From [Phialemoniopsis] sp. UDSM-2020 (Eukaryota > Ascomycota > Sordariomycetes > Thyridiales > Thyridiaceae), in NCBI GenBank assembly GCA_018873225.1, contig JAEILZ010000002.1, positions 6,200,001 to 6,264,000 of the forward strand: a DNA stretch of 64,000 bases, written 5' to 3'. The translations under genes were made by a program, and so were the position numbers. Positions 10,824 through 22,299 of the stretch are shown in pieces (positions within the stretch are counted from its first letter, which is position 1; each line of letters starts with the position of its first letter). Under the pieces are notes generated by a model. The model saw only the letters and a list, made by a program, of their open reading frames with translations. It searched no databases and had not been told where the DNA came from.

Positions 10824-11766
10824 TTATTTAGTCTTGGCTGTCTCTTTAGCATCTGTCTCCTCCTTTCGTTTCCTAGCCCATTCCTCCACACTGAGCATGC
10901 TTCCTAGGATCTGCCGGCACTCGTCAGGATCCCCAGGTTGGACACCTAGGCCGAGCCACTGAAAAGCCTATTAGTTCCTGCTCTCAATCAAAGGGCTTCG
11001 TGAATAGTCCTACCTGAAACATCTGGCGATAATGATATGGAGACAGTGCCAGCACGAGCCACCGAGGTAGCCACACTCTCCAGTTCCGGGTGCCCTCACC
11101 CCTGTCCAAGGCCGTTTGCAGCTGGTCGACGGTCAGTCTGTCCCCAGCTAAGTTGATGATCCTGCCTTTAAACTTGTCCGGCTCGAGTATCGCCTTGGCA
11201 ACCATGCGTCCAATATCATCCGTGGCAACATATGGTCGGGCACACGTTCCCAGTGTAGCAGCAAATGCACCGAGCATGAAAGCCCGGCCAATACCGGCTG
11301 ATGGGATGACTTCCATGAATCCAGATGGCCGTACGACAGTCCATGCGAGGCCCGATGCTCGGATGTACTCTTCTATCTCAAACTTGGAGTAAAAGTGCTC
11401 GACGTCCTGAGCGATGTCGGCGCCGGCAACAGACGAGTAGACAAGATGCTGGACGTTTGCTTGCTTAGCCTTGTCAACGAATAGCTTGCCCTGCTTGATC
11501 TCTCCCACGACGTCTTCGTCTCCCCGAAAGTCGGTAACGAGGTACGCTGCATCGCATCCCGCAAGTGCAGCGGCGAGACTGTCGCCATCCGTCAGGTCGC
11601 CTTTCCTCAGCTCAACCCCCCGCGCCGCGAGGGCTTTCGCACTTGTGGACGAGGTGTTTCGGGTAAGGGCACGAATTTTCAGGTCGGCATTATCAGATGA
11701 CACAAGTGCTTTGATAACAGCACCGCCTTGCTGGCCAGTTGCGCCGACAACGAGAATGGTAGGCAT
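10824..11766 (-). CDS. NmrA-like NAD(P)-binding protein
   Basis: Two exons (11766-11014, 10958-10824) with a 55-nt intron; 295 aa. The N-terminus is a Rossmann dinucleotide-binding motif, V-G-A-T-G-Q-Q-G-G-A-V, at about residues 7-17. Then come V-Y-S-S-V-A-G-A near the middle, Y-S-K-F-E-I-E-E-Y-I-R and T-V-V-R-P-S-G-F-M-E, all usual in the NmrA-like atypical SDR family. The second exon restores the expected M-F-x-W ending and is followed by a lysine/glutamate-rich tail. NmrA-type proteins act either as redox sensors that bind NAD(P) or as reductases in secondary metabolism, and sequence alone does not decide which. It is divergent from the DUF1772 gene over a 494-nt shared upstream region. 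Confidence 0.92.
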
Positions 11767-12260
11767 CCTTGCGACTTGTCACTTTGTTTGACGATACCAG
11801 GGCCGGTAGTGGAATGTTGTAAGCAAAGCTTGTTACAGACTGGGGCAATTGTGAACTGTCCACAAGGCGGTTCTTCAACTATATTAAGCAATTGAATCAA
11901 TCACAGATGTCAGTCTCCATTCGCAAGGACTAGTTCCTAGAAAGCTGTAGATCTTCCTACACGCTACCCATTGTTTCCCTTCACTCGGACCCCGCGGGCC
12001 TCCGGCTTGACAAATTCAGTGCGGCTAGAGTCCATGCACCACCTGAGTGCCAATCAATGCTACAGAATTAGCCAAGGAACTGTTATTAATGTTGTCATTG
12101 ATTACCAAGCAATTGTTGTGGTAGATATAGGCACGTTCGACACGACGCCAAATGACAAGGCTCTCGGCATCCTTCACATTGTCTTGCACCTGCTTTTGGC
12201 CTTTCCCCTCCTGCTAGCACGAACAAGCCTTTGTTGATCGACCCAGATAGAGAACCAACG
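11767..12260. other. shared divergent promoter
   Basis: Upstream region of both the NmrA-like and DUF1772 genes. A CAATTG/CAATTA-type motif recurs (11846, 11889, 12110). No gene seen. Confidence 0.45.
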
Positions 12261-12929
12261 ATGAGCCAGGTTAATTGGGATCGGCTGCTACAGCTTGTTG
12301 CCCTTTTGATGGGCTCACACTTGTCAGGTATGACATAGATCTGGAGAAGGCGTCCGACTGTTGTCTCCGATTGTGTTACAAAACTTCAAGCTAATTGAAA
12401 ACATCCTCCCAAAGGGTACATGTTTGCTTCTGATGTACTCGCCATGCCCAATGCCTTGACACTGCAAGACCGCGACACCATCACTCGCCACTGGTTCAGA
12501 GCATGGGACGTTGGTCGGAGGTACGGGCCCACACTGGTGATGGGGTCCGCCGCATTGCATGCATTCCTCGCATGGAAAGGTGCGCAAAGTTCTTGCAAAA
12601 CCTCTGCTCAGCAGAGTATGATCTCTTATGCTTAGTTGGGTATTGCAGGTGGTTTGCAGAGCCCGGCATTCCTGCCTAATGTGGCAGCGGCCGTCTTGCA
12701 CGCAGCGGTCGTGCCCGTTACCTTCATCTGGGTCTTCCCTATCAACGACAAGATGCTTGCTGAGAATGAACGCCTCACGAAGGAAAAGAAAAACGGAGAT
12801 CGCATCGACGGCGCGAGTTACGAGTCTGTCAAAGCATGGGCGGCCGAGTGGAAGAGGTTGGACGCCTACCGCATGGTTCTTGCGCATCTGGCAACCATTG
12901 GAGCGCTGATTGCGGCTGTGATTAACTAA
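12261..12929 (+). CDS. DUF1772 protein, anthrone oxygenase-like
   Basis: Three exons (12261-12327, 12415-12579, 12649-12929) with introns of 87 and 69 nt; 170 aa. It has four predicted membrane segments. The conserved family features are the N-terminal helix with G-S-H-L-S-G, W-F-R-A-W-D-V-G-R-R-Y-G-P, and V-F-P-I-N-D-K-M before a charged stretch and a last helix. DUF1772 includes small membrane anthrone oxygenases that work with aromatic polyketide synthases, as well as many members of unknown function. No PKS lies in this window, so the substrate is open. It converges with the SDR gene downstream (215 nt) and is divergent from NmrA. The exon-1 start was chosen because it gives the family's short first helix. 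Confidence 0.88.
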
Positions 12930-13144
12930 AGGTTGCCGTGAGATCTGGTCATGTTTGGCCTTGCAGGTGAGAAATCGTGCATCACCAGAGGAGACTCAGC
13001 AAGTCATGCCAGATTCAGATTGATTAGATAGCTAATGCTAGTGTTGAGCTCATGAAAGGAACAAGAAATGCAAAGTCTATGGATATGCCTGCCGAACTCC
13101 CGCCTGCTCCTACAAAAGAGAATGAAATGGAAAAGGAGACATGT

Positions 13145-13864
13145 CTAGGTGGTGATCATGGTGATCTTGTTGACGTGCTTGGCCTCGCGCTTGAGCAAGA
13201 AGGTCTGGGCGATCCAATTGCCCGCGTCCTCCCTCGTAATGGTGTAGCCGATGGCGTTGGACTCGCGGCCCGTCTTGGGGTCCTCGATGCCGACCTTGAC
13301 CGTCTTGTCGGTCTCGCCGTCCATGAACAGGCTGGGGCGGACGATGGCGAACTCCTCGCCGCTCTCAACGAGCAGGTCCTCCATGATGCGCTTGTCCTCG
13401 TGGGGCACCTTGAGCCCGATGTGGTAGAGCGGGTACATGGCGTAGGGGATGTCGCGGCCGAAGCGCGACATGCCGGTGGTGCTGGCGGCCACGATGAGGG
13501 GCCGGCCGGAGGCGCCCTCGGTGCGGGCCTGGCCCAGGGCGGCGAGCAGGGCGGTCATGCCCTTCTGGCAGACGACCGGGTCCTCGATGGACAGCTTGGA
13601 CAGGACGGGCCTGGAGCCGATGGTGGTGACGATCTCGTCAACGAGGGAGCCATCGGGCTTGACGATGCAGCGCTTGACGACGTCGACGTCGTGCGCGTTG
13701 CCCTGGATGACTTGCAGCTTGGGCTCGTTGGGGAAGATCTCGGTGAGCTTGGAGGGCGTGCGGCAGAGGGCGATGCAGTGGTGGCCAGCGGCGAGGGTGT
13801 GCTTGAGGGCGGAGAGACCGACGCCACCGCTAGCGCCGAAGAAAGCAACAGTGTGGGAAGACAT
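13145..13864 (-). CDS. NAD(P)-binding atypical SDR protein
   Basis: Single exon of 239 aa starting at 13864; the frame upstream of this ATG is 5' leader. The Rossmann motif G-A-S-G-G-V-G lies at residues about 10-16. A-L-C-R-T-P-S-K-L follows strand 2, and V-R-P-S-L-F-M-D-G and the tail T-R-E-D-A-G-N-W-I match the extended NAD(P)-binding 'NmrA/isoflavone-reductase-like' group. The catalytic Tyr-X3-Lys of classical SDRs is not evident, so it may bind cofactor without acting as a typical dehydrogenase. Codon use is strongly GC3-biased compared with its neighbours, which fits a well expressed gene. A TATA box lies 134 nt upstream. Confidence 0.9.
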   Translation of the reverse strand: MSSHTVAFFGASGGVGLSALKHTLAAGHHCIALCRTPSKLTEIFPNEPKLQVIQGNAHDVDVVKRCIVKPDGSLVDEIVTTIGSRPVLSKLSIEDPVVCQKGMTALLAALGQARTEGASGRPLIVAASTTGMSRFGRDIPYAMYPLYHIGLKVPHEDKRIMEDLLVESGEEFAIVRPSLFMDGETDKTVKVGIEDPKTGRESNAIGYTITREDAGNWIAQTFLLKREAKHVNKITMITT

Positions 13865-14609
13865 GTTGAAGATTGATTTGAAGTGTTGAGAGGAGTGGTT
13901 GTGTGTTGTTGGTGGTGATTTGTTCTGATTGTTCTTGTAGTGTTGGGTTGTTGATTGACTCTGAAAGAATTTGTTGAATGGAGAAGAAGACACAGAGTTA
14001 TATACATAAATGTTGCCTCTTGCGAAACGGCATCACAGGCCCCCGATTCCGCCGGACGCGAAAGGCTGACGACGATGGATGTCAACGGTGCAGAAACACG
14101 GAGGATTGCGCCGGGGCGGGGGCGTGTCGTCTCCGAATTTTAGGCGGGCACGCAGCCCTACGGGGCCCGTCGCATCGATTTACTGGCTGTCAGTCAATTA
14201 AGGTTCGGCATAGGCAGTTAACTAGCCCAGTTGTTCTCGTGCGCGAAATGGAGCGAGGGCGAGGGGCGCGAAAACTGGCCGAGAAAAACGCGAGCTCGGA
14301 AGCGAAAAAGTGGGGACCGCCCAAGCGCTGCCCGGTGCTGGCGTCGTCGGCCCTCCTCGTCCATCCGGGCAGCACCGGCGCCGCGCGTAGATCTCGGTAG
14401 CATTGCCTTAGTCTTGTCTATCGCGGTCCAACACTTGCTCTCAATGTTGGAGGCACTTCCGCAATCATGTATATAACTGCCTTCTCTACCCTCATGAGAA
14501 CATGTCGTAGCATCGCAACTCATCATCTGATAAGCTAGCAACAACGGCCACAAGCATCTAATCAGACTCAATATCCATATTCTACTAAGAGACGATTACA
14601 CCGTGCAAC
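13865..14609. other. divergent promoter region
   Basis: Between the SDR gene (minus) and the SRPBCC gene (plus). GC-rich from 14040 to 14400. No gene recognised. Confidence 0.5.
13998..14004 (-). promoter_or_regulatory. TATA box of SDR gene
   Basis: TATATAA on the minus strand, 134 nt upstream of the ATG at 13864. Confidence 0.45.
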
Positions 14610-15202
14610 ATGGCACCTATCAATGTATCCGCTCAAATTGACATTCTTGCCTCGCCATCGATAGTGCGGCAAGTGGTAAGCATCCCATTTGCGGACACAC
14701 TCTCCGATAGTACTCGTCCGCTTACACGACTTGCTCTAGTTCATGGACTTCGCTGGCTATAGCCAATGGCAGGCAGGGTGGGACATCAGACCCGTTGAAA
14801 CTAGGAAGAAGCCATCGGACCTACAAGCATCGGACCGCCTCAGAGTGTCCATGCACGGCATGACCTTTCACCCTTCCGTGGTGGTAAGTTCCGCCGTACA
14901 TTCTATCTGACGGGCAAGCCATTATCTAACAGTCTCTTCAGGAGAACGTACCTGAGCACTTCGTCTGGGACGGCTCCCTCTATGGGCTTTTTACCGGGAG
15001 GCATGCTTTTGACTTTACCCCCAGCAAAGACAACCCGGCAGCCACTACCTTTGTCCAAAGGGAAGAGTTCACTGGCCCCTTGACCGTGCTATTCCGACCT
15101 TTCATCAAGAAGGACCAGCCCATGGAGAACTGGGATAATTTCAACCAGGCTCTGAAGAGAGAGTGTGAAAGGCGTTCAGGTCAATCGTTGGCTCATGACT
15201 GA
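14610..15202 (+). CDS. SRPBCC / polyketide-cyclase-like protein
   Basis: Three short exons (14610-14675, 14740-14883, 14942-15202) with introns of 64 and 58 nt, each with GTAAG donors; 156 aa. All joins are phase 0. The order is I-D-I-L-A-S-P-S-I-V-R-Q-V, F-M-D-F-A-G-Y-S-Q-W, then F-V-W-D-G-S-L-Y-G-L-F-T-G-R-H-A-F-D-F and T-T-F-V-Q-R-E-E-F-T-G-P-L, ending with an amphipathic helix. This is the START-like SRPBCC fold with a deep hydrophobic ligand pocket. Members bind or cyclise hydrophobic ligands; most fungal ones are uncharacterised. The gene is easily missed because each exon is short. Its position beside DUF1772, NmrA and SDR genes suggests a metabolic role, by inference only. Confidence 0.88.
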
Positions 15203-16059
15203 GGTAGACACATACAAGCCCAACCACACACCTTTTTCCTGTTTGTTCAAAGCGTCAGGTTCTTCATTGGATATCAGGTAGCGAGCGATGGCGTACGGTC
15301 GAATCCAACCTTACTTTCCCTTTCCTTGCTTCAGTAATAAAGTCTTTTCCCGTAATCATTACTGCCAGCTCATCTCGTCTTGAACAGTTGACAAGGCAGC
15401 GTGAAGGAGACGGGTTGCCATGCCATACTTCAATCACCCATCCCGTCACAGTTGGCATTGCTGAACCAGGATCCCGTACCCACTGCTGGGGCACTCCGCT
15501 GTATATGTGGGATGGCTTTTTGTTTTGAGCAAAGATCGTCAGGGGTCTTTGCATACGGGTTCCCACTTTTCTGATCAGGATTTCCTCACTGCATTTCAAG
15601 GAAACTTTGTTTCTCTGCTTAATTTGCAAGCCTCGGTAGGGGAATTAATCATTAGCGTCAACATCATGTTTGGAAACCCGACTGCAGGTGGAGATAACTG
15701 CTCTCAAATCTGGGCAGTGCTCAGACTTTCCCCCATCACAAGAGTGAGAGTAGTATCGAAACCAGGGGTCAATCTTCGGCGGCAGATTCCCGCATCAAAG
15801 CCGGGAACCAGTTACCGGTCGTTTTAGGCCTCCCGCAGAGTGCTGATCAAGTACACTGGAACAATGAGCTTGATCCACAATCGCGACAGAGTGCCAGGAA
15901 CTGTGACAAGGGTGCCGGCACTCATGACGATTGAGTCCACATCTCACATCATATATGCACTTCATCATTCGCAACGCTCAGCCTCCAAAATGCCGATGGC
16001 ACATCTGACTTGGTTCTTTTAAGTCTTCTGGTGATTTGATGGTTTGGGAGTAGGTGCTC
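15203..16059. other. intergenic
   Basis: No convincing coding signal. Small open frames on both strands lack domains and splice support. Confidence 0.5.
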
Positions 16060-17914
16060 ATGAAACTTCGCTCTTCCTCCACCATCTTTTGGACAGTCAA
16101 GATGATGGTTCCTCGCCGCCGTTACGTTCCTTTGACGGCAGCGATCCTTCTCATTTTCTTCTTTTATTACCGGGAGCAGGCATTGTTCGACCCAGACCCG
16201 GTGATAGATCGTGAATACAATTATGTGCGGACGAGCTACGACTGGTCCAAGTTTCAGCATCATTTCCCGCGGTCAAGCACGGATATGATTGCCCTCCCCA
16301 AGGGCGCACCGATGCGACTCCCTTCGGTGCAGCACCACTTCAGCAAAGCGGCAAGCGAGGTAGCGTCAACGCCAACACTAGAGGCCAGAAGGGCAGCGGT
16401 GAAGCAGGCGTTTGTCAAGAGCTGGAACAGCTACAAAAAGCGGGCATGGAAATACGACGAGCTTGGCCCGCTGTCTGGTGAGGGCAAGAACACCTTTGGC
16501 GGGCTCGCTGCGACGATTGTGGACGCTCTGGACACTTTGTGGATCATGGATCTCAAGGAGGACTTTTACGAGGCTGTTGACGCAGTGGCGGAGCTAGACT
16601 TTATGAAAACAGACGACAAAGCTCTCAACGTGTTCGAGACCACGATTCGGTATCTTGGCGGACTTTTGAGCGCATATGATCTCTCAGGAGAGCATGTGCT
16701 TCTACGCAAAGCGGTGGAGCTCGGCGATATGCTGTATGCTGCATTCGACACTCCCAACAGGCTGCCTGGCTTTTGGTTGAACTTTGCAGATGCCGAGAAC
16801 GGCGATCAGGTTGCCGGGACCGGGGATCCATCGGCATCACCTTGCTCTTTGAGCCTCGAATTGACGCGCCTCTCTCAATTGACTGGCGACCACAAGTACT
16901 ACGATGCTGTCGACCGGATCACAGCTCTTCTCGAAACGCACCAGAATCGGACTGCTTTACCCGGCATGTGGCCTACCCTGATCAACTTTCGACACGAAAT
17001 CATGCCGTCAAGGCAGTTCACACTGGGCGCGCTGGCTGATAGCCTCTACGAGTACTTACCCAAGATGCACGCCCTGCTCGGCGGCCTCGATCCAAAATAC
17101 GAGCGGCTGTATCGAACGGCAGCTGACACTGTGGCCGAGCACCTGCTCTTCCGTCCTATGCTCCCTCCTTCGGTTGAGAAAGCGGATATCCTCTTCTCAG
17201 GGTCTGTCGATGTAGAGACCAGCGAAAGCGGCGAGGACATTGCTATTCTTGATCCAGAAGGCCAGCATCTCACTTGTTTTGCTGGTGGCATGTTTGCTCT
17301 GAGTGGCAAGTTGTTCTTGAGAGACGAGGATGTTAGCCTCGGAGAGAGGCTGGCTCGCGGGTGCACGTGGGGATACGCGCAGATGCCCACGGGTGTGCTC
17401 CCAGAAATATTCGGTTTTGTGCCTTGTCCAACTATAGACGAGGACTGTGCATGGGATGAGAAGCGCTGGGAAGCATGGGGTGGCAACATCAATCGCGACG
17501 AGAACAGAGCTAGGCTTCCGGCTGGGTTCCGACATGCGCGGGATCCACGTTATATCTTACGGCCCGAAGCCGCCGAGAGTACCTTTCTACTGTACCGGAT
17601 GACAGGAAAGGTCGAGTTTCAAGAATCAGCATGGACTATGTTTCAAAGTATCACCAAAGCCACTGAAACCGAGCTAGCTTATGCTTCCATCGCCGATGTT
17701 ACAGCGGCAGAAAAGGAGGTCCGGAAGCTGGACTCTATGGAAGTAAGTGCCACCCTTGACAGTATGATATGTGCTCGAGACTGATCGCAACAATTAGAGC
17801 TTTTGGTTCTCGGAAACATTGAAGTATCTATACCTCACATTCTCTCCCCCAGACACTATTAGCCTGGACGACTACGTATTCAATACGGAAGGGCACCCGC
17901 TGAAGAGGCCATGA
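16060..17914 (+). CDS. GH47 class I alpha-1,2-mannosidase
   Basis: Two exons (16060-17742, 17798-17914) with a 55-nt intron; 599 aa. It is a type II membrane protein: a short basic cytoplasmic tail, one membrane segment at about residues 24-40, and a luminal catalytic domain. GH47 signatures are present in order: A-F-x-x-[60 protein letters not shown]-x-x-L-L-Y-R and the calcium-site ending V-F-N-T-E-G-H-P. The enzyme trims alpha-1,2-linked mannose from N-glycans in ER or Golgi. The terminal calcium-site threonine lies in the small second exon, which supports that join. An alternative start at 16102 would shorten the tail only. Confidence 0.94.
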
Positions 17915-18463
17915 GGTTTTGTTAGCATAGCAAGGCTATTTTGGTACATGCTTGCGCAGCAGGTGTAATGTCTAGTCGCGGACTGCATCGTCATATTTAA
18001 ACAAGCCCCTGAAGTGTCGTGGAAACTCTTTTGTCGGCTGCAGAGTGAATGTGTTGCGAGGTTCCCCCAGAGCCTGGAAGGTGGCACAGCAACCAATCGG
18101 ATGTGCTTATTATGATTGCAACTGCACGAGTACGATGGCCACGGATACGAGCAAAGCACTTAAGGAACGGAGCTAGAGAAAGTTTGAGCACGCTGCAATG
18201 TGCATCGAGAGCGTCACTGTGCAGGGGATTGAGCTAGTTTGACCCAATCAACACCTGCGGGAGGCCGACTAGAATATAGACCAATTGCAATGCTGGCTGC
18301 CATCTCCTTTTCATCTTCATACAACCCCGCATGACGAAACCTTCATCCTCTCCTCTTCCCCAATCCGCATGCTAATTTTCTGTTGTCTGTTCATCGAGTG
18401 ACTGCATGTGTCTCTCCTGCTCATTGAATACACGGGATCGCCATCACCAAACAAAGCGACAAG
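17915..18463. other. intergenic
   Basis: Mannosidase 3' region and tetraspanin promoter. No gene recognised. Confidence 0.5.
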
Positions 18464-19466
18464 ATGCCTTTCAGTCCGGGAGTGGTATATCTATTGGTAA
18501 GAAGTGGTGACACTCTTCTTTGAAGCTAGATGAAGCTCAACATTTCTCACAGGTCAGCATGGTGCTTTTTGGAGTCGCTGCGTATGTGCTTTCCCATGCC
18601 CAAGATCTAGTATTTCACGATAGGAAAGATGCTGACCTCGAGGCCAGCGTTGTCCATTTCCATTCCTCGAGCCTTTCCCTGCCGCTCTCGCCAGTCGTCT
18701 CCATCCTAGTCACTCTTCTCCCCATCCTCGCGTTTCTGAATGCCTATATCCACCCATCTTTACTACGTGCCTCCCACGCCCCGTCATCCTCACGCCTCCG
18801 ACGCCTTACCCCCTTAATACTACAGACCCTCCAGGCTCTCGTCACAACCATCCTCGCGACGCTCCTTTTCGAGCAAATCGTGCCCTCGCCCGCGCTCAGC
18901 TGCGTGCTCGAGAATGACTGGATGCGTATGTACCGCAACCACGACGGGACTAGCATCCGGCAGATACAAGACATGATGAATTGCTGCGGCTTCAACTCGG
19001 TCAAAGATCGCGCCTATCCCTTCGGCGATGGACAGAGGAACCAGTGTGCCGATATGTTTGGAAGAACTCAGTCGTGCAGGCAGCCCTGGACTGCTGCGTT
19101 GCAGGGCTCTGCCGGCGCTGATTTTGCTGTCGTCATTGCTGTCGGCTTACTACAGGTACGAACAAGTCTGACTATGGAACTCTAGCAAGCTTCTCGGTAT
19201 ATTGTGGCTAATGACGTGGTGCAATTTAGATAATTGGCTTGCTTCTCATGCGAGATGGCGCAAGTTGGTGGACAGCCTGGAGGACTCGTGCCTGGGGAGA
19301 GACGGAGGCACGGCGCGAGTCCAGACGGCCCCTGCTGCCTGCCGTGCCCGAGGTGGAAGACGAGGAAACTGCCGAGAATCGCCACTATGGCGCAGTTCGG
19401 GGCGAGGAGACGGAGCCACGGGGTGATCAGCCTCCATTGGCCGAGAGGAATGCCTGGCAAGAGTAG
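18464..19466 (+). CDS. tetraspanin-like membrane protein
   Basis: Three exons (18464-18496, 18553-19155, 19230-19466) with introns of 56 and 74 nt; 290 aa. Four membrane segments are visible: two near the N-terminus, one around S-V-C/T-L-Q-A-L-V-T-T-I-L-A-T-L-L, and one spanning the last intron (V-V-I-A-V-G-L-L-Q joined to I-I-G-L-L-L). The large loop between segments 3 and 4 holds the diagnostic M-N-C-C-G-F motif and further cysteines (C-A-D, S-C-R-Q-P-W). The C-terminal tail is long, charged and acidic. Fungal tetraspanins organise membrane microdomains, and Pls1 is needed for appressorial penetration; this one looks more like the divergent Tsp2/Tsp3 group, so function is not assigned. It converges with the regulator downstream (181 nt). 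Confidence 0.85.
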
Positions 19467-19647
19467 CCAATGAAGAAAAGCGATTGGTAGACATATCTAT
19501 GTCAGTTCTATCGTACACAGGCCTTCGACCGAAGTGGCTTCCCAAACGCCACCAATTTTCCCCGTTTCCAGACTTTTCCATGTAGTGCACGAGCTCCTTC
19601 TTTCAGACACCGTTTAACCATTGGCCCCAAGATACTTAGTAGCTAGC

Positions 19648-21954
19648 TTAGTTGAACGAGAATCCGGTGTCACCCATCCCAAAGTTCATATCAAATCCCC
19701 AATCAAACCCTTCTGCACCACTGTCCACTGACATGCCCGTATCGATGTCGGCAAGATCAGACAGCGCTATTGACCCAACGCGCTCCTCCAGTATGTTGCA
19801 ACAAAAGTCCAGGCTCGCCTTGGCAGCCTCTGCGATGCTACGATCGACAGGGGCACCAGTCTCGACAGCTTCGACCTGCCCCAGGATCGCACTGAGATAG
19901 GTATGCATCTTGATATTCGTCTCGCCGCGGCGGATGCGATCGGCTGACAGCGAGATCGTGTCCCGGAGCGTTTGCTTGAGCACCTGTCTCTGCTGAGACT
20001 TGCGCGCTAGCGTCCCGTCCCTCTTTTGGGCGTTGACCGTCTCGAGGAGCTCGAGACTTATGGCGGTAGTAGCGTAGCGAATGCCTTCGCGGAACAGCCC
20101 GCCGCCGATCAGCATGAGATGCCCAAAGGCCTCGTCCGGCTCCGGAGACACAATCGTCATGGCCACGTCGACGAACATCTTGCGCGAGTAGCAGTAGAGA
20201 GGATTGCTTTGGGCCTGGAAGGCAAAAGGGCAGTGCACGAGAGCTAGGCACCTTCGGACCAGGTAATCGACAAAGTTTCTGTGGAAAGCCGTGATGCCCG
20301 CGTTGCTGTGCTCTGTCATAAAGGCGCCGCATGCTCCGCAGGCGTCCATGAGCTCGGCACTCAGAGTGAGCACATCCATGTACGAGACCTCGTGATGCAG
20401 GCCGTTGATAAGTTGCCCGATCCGCAGCCTGGTACGGAGGGAGTCGAGAAGAGTGAGTTGTAGTGACGAAGAGGTGTAAGTCGATCTGGGGTGTGGCTGT
20501 AGATGCGTTGTTGTTTCGTCCATGTCGTCGTCATTGACGTTTGAGGGTGGCTCGGTGTCGAACTCATCGAACGATATCCTCGGGGGCATCGATGAATCCA
20601 ATGCGGACTGTACCGTCAATTCCAAGATCGTTGCCCAGAGCCTCCGGCGGATCTCGGCTTGTAGCGAAGACATGGGCGGAAGGTGTTTGGGGTCTCGATG
20701 CAGACCTATCCGCATGGCCCGGTGGATCAGATCGCCCATAGACATCCACACCAAGTCGCCACCGATAGAGAAGATTTGGCGGGCGAGAATCGTCAAGCAG
20801 TGTACTTGCAGACCCGTTACGTCTAAGCGGTCTTTCTCGAGCGGTCCGGATAGCCACATCTGCGCGGTGTAGATCCACCGGTGCACCCTGCTGGCGATCT
20901 GTGTTTCTTCGACCCCGTGATCCTGTAGACTTGATCCGATCCCGATGACAAGCAACACCTTAAGCCGAGTGCCAATCTTGGCACTACCAGGATCCTCCCA
21001 ATACTGTTGATACTCTGCCCAGAAACTAGGAACATGGAGGATTCGGTACGTCGATTCGAAGTATTTGAAATAAAGATGCGCCATGGTGTCGGCCCATTCA
21101 CGTGATGGGTAACTCAGGTCAAACTCGGGATCTTTCAGCATTCTACTTGGCCTGCCCACTTTCATGCTCTTTGCCAAGCTCTTGCATCGATGATACGAAG
21201 CGGCGAGGTCCGAAACCAGATGCTTGATGTCAGGGCTTTGAAACGAGTCGCTATGTGGCATGTTCCCGGCCAAGGCGTCATCGCCGGCAACTGCATGAAA
21301 CAAGTCAAAGATCTTTGAGAACTGCGGTGGTATCTAGTCAGCAGACAAGAAGTCAAATCTAGCTCAGTGCAATCATACCTCATTCGTCTCGCCTGCCCAT
21401 CGACTCCATCCGAGAATCCTCGTCTTGTTCAGCGTGATCTGGGACTCGTACAGCGCAAAGGGTGGCGTCACGGCGTCTTGCGCCCCTTCGCGAGTCCTCG
21501 AGGCAGGACTACTCGCCACCGAATCCTCAAGCCGCTGGACGCGCTGAATGAGATCCTGCACATCACTGTGCCCACCTGCTGAACGATCATGGTGGACCCG
21601 ACTCGAACTCTGGTAGACAGATACAGGGGTGCCAATGATGCCCGGATGAGACACTCTTGGGATGGTAGGGTCAACGATATGTCCACCTTGTTGCGTAGGT
21701 GTTGAGCTTTGCGTGTAGCCCAGCGGAGCGGCGCCACTTGTTGCAGGACTCGTCGGCGATGTCCATATACCATTAGATGCTTGCTCATTCCCGACAGAAG
21801 CTGGGTTGCCGTAAATATTGTAAACGCACTGGATTCTGGTCGTCTTGCAGTGGCCACACGGGTCATTGCGGTCGCACTTGATCTTGCGGCGTCGGCATTC
21901 CACGCAAGAGAGCGCGGGCCGGCGCCGGCGGCGGGGTTCTCCCTCCACCGTCAT
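19648..21954 (-). CDS. Zn2Cys6 transcription factor with Fungal_trans domain
   Basis: Two exons (21954-21379, 21333-19648) with a 45-nt intron, GTATGA donor and CTAG acceptor; 753 aa. The zinc cluster is C17-X2-C20-X6-C27-X5-C33-X2-C36-X6-C43, preceded by an R-rich N-terminus. A short coiled coil (V-Q-D-L-I-Q-R-V-Q-R-L-E) follows at about 160. The middle homology domain shows the expected string H-V-P-S-F-W, G-L-Q-V-H-C-L, M-R-I-G-L-H-R-D-P, E-I-R-R-R-L-W-A-T-I-L-E-L and P-S-N-V-N-D-D-D. The tail ends in an acidic, glycine/aspartate-rich segment. It lies directly downstream of, and on the same strand as, the UstYa-like gene (345 nt gap), which makes it a candidate local regulator, by position only. 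Confidence 0.93.
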
Positions 21955-22299
21955 GATGCAAAAAGGATTATTAACGTTTCTCGGCCGTAGTCTCGCTGCA
22001 GCTGGAGAGACCAGGGTATCAAATAAGAGAGTGAATAGAAGTAGGTATGCAGATCGCAAGTGTCTTCACCGCGCGTGGTCATAAGGTGAAGAAAGACACT
22101 TCGGTCGAGAAGAGCGGGTCCCGAAGGAAAATAAGGCCGCCTAACTCCGCTTTTCACAGTGATGCGGAGCTAATTGCGGTCGTAAGCGGCATTTTCGAGA
22201 CTCATGCAAGCACCATAACGCGCTATTCGACATGACTCGCCACAGTAAACATATCAATGGAGGTCAGATGAAGTGATGGATTTTTGCTAACACAGCTAC
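21955..22299. other. intergenic
   Basis: Promoter of the regulator and 3' end of the UstYa-like gene. Nothing else seen. Confidence 0.5.

Noticed and set aside
13052..13876. 274-aa plus-strand open frame
   Set aside because: Antisense of the GC-rich SDR gene; D/G/L/V-rich composition typical of a reverse frame, no domain.
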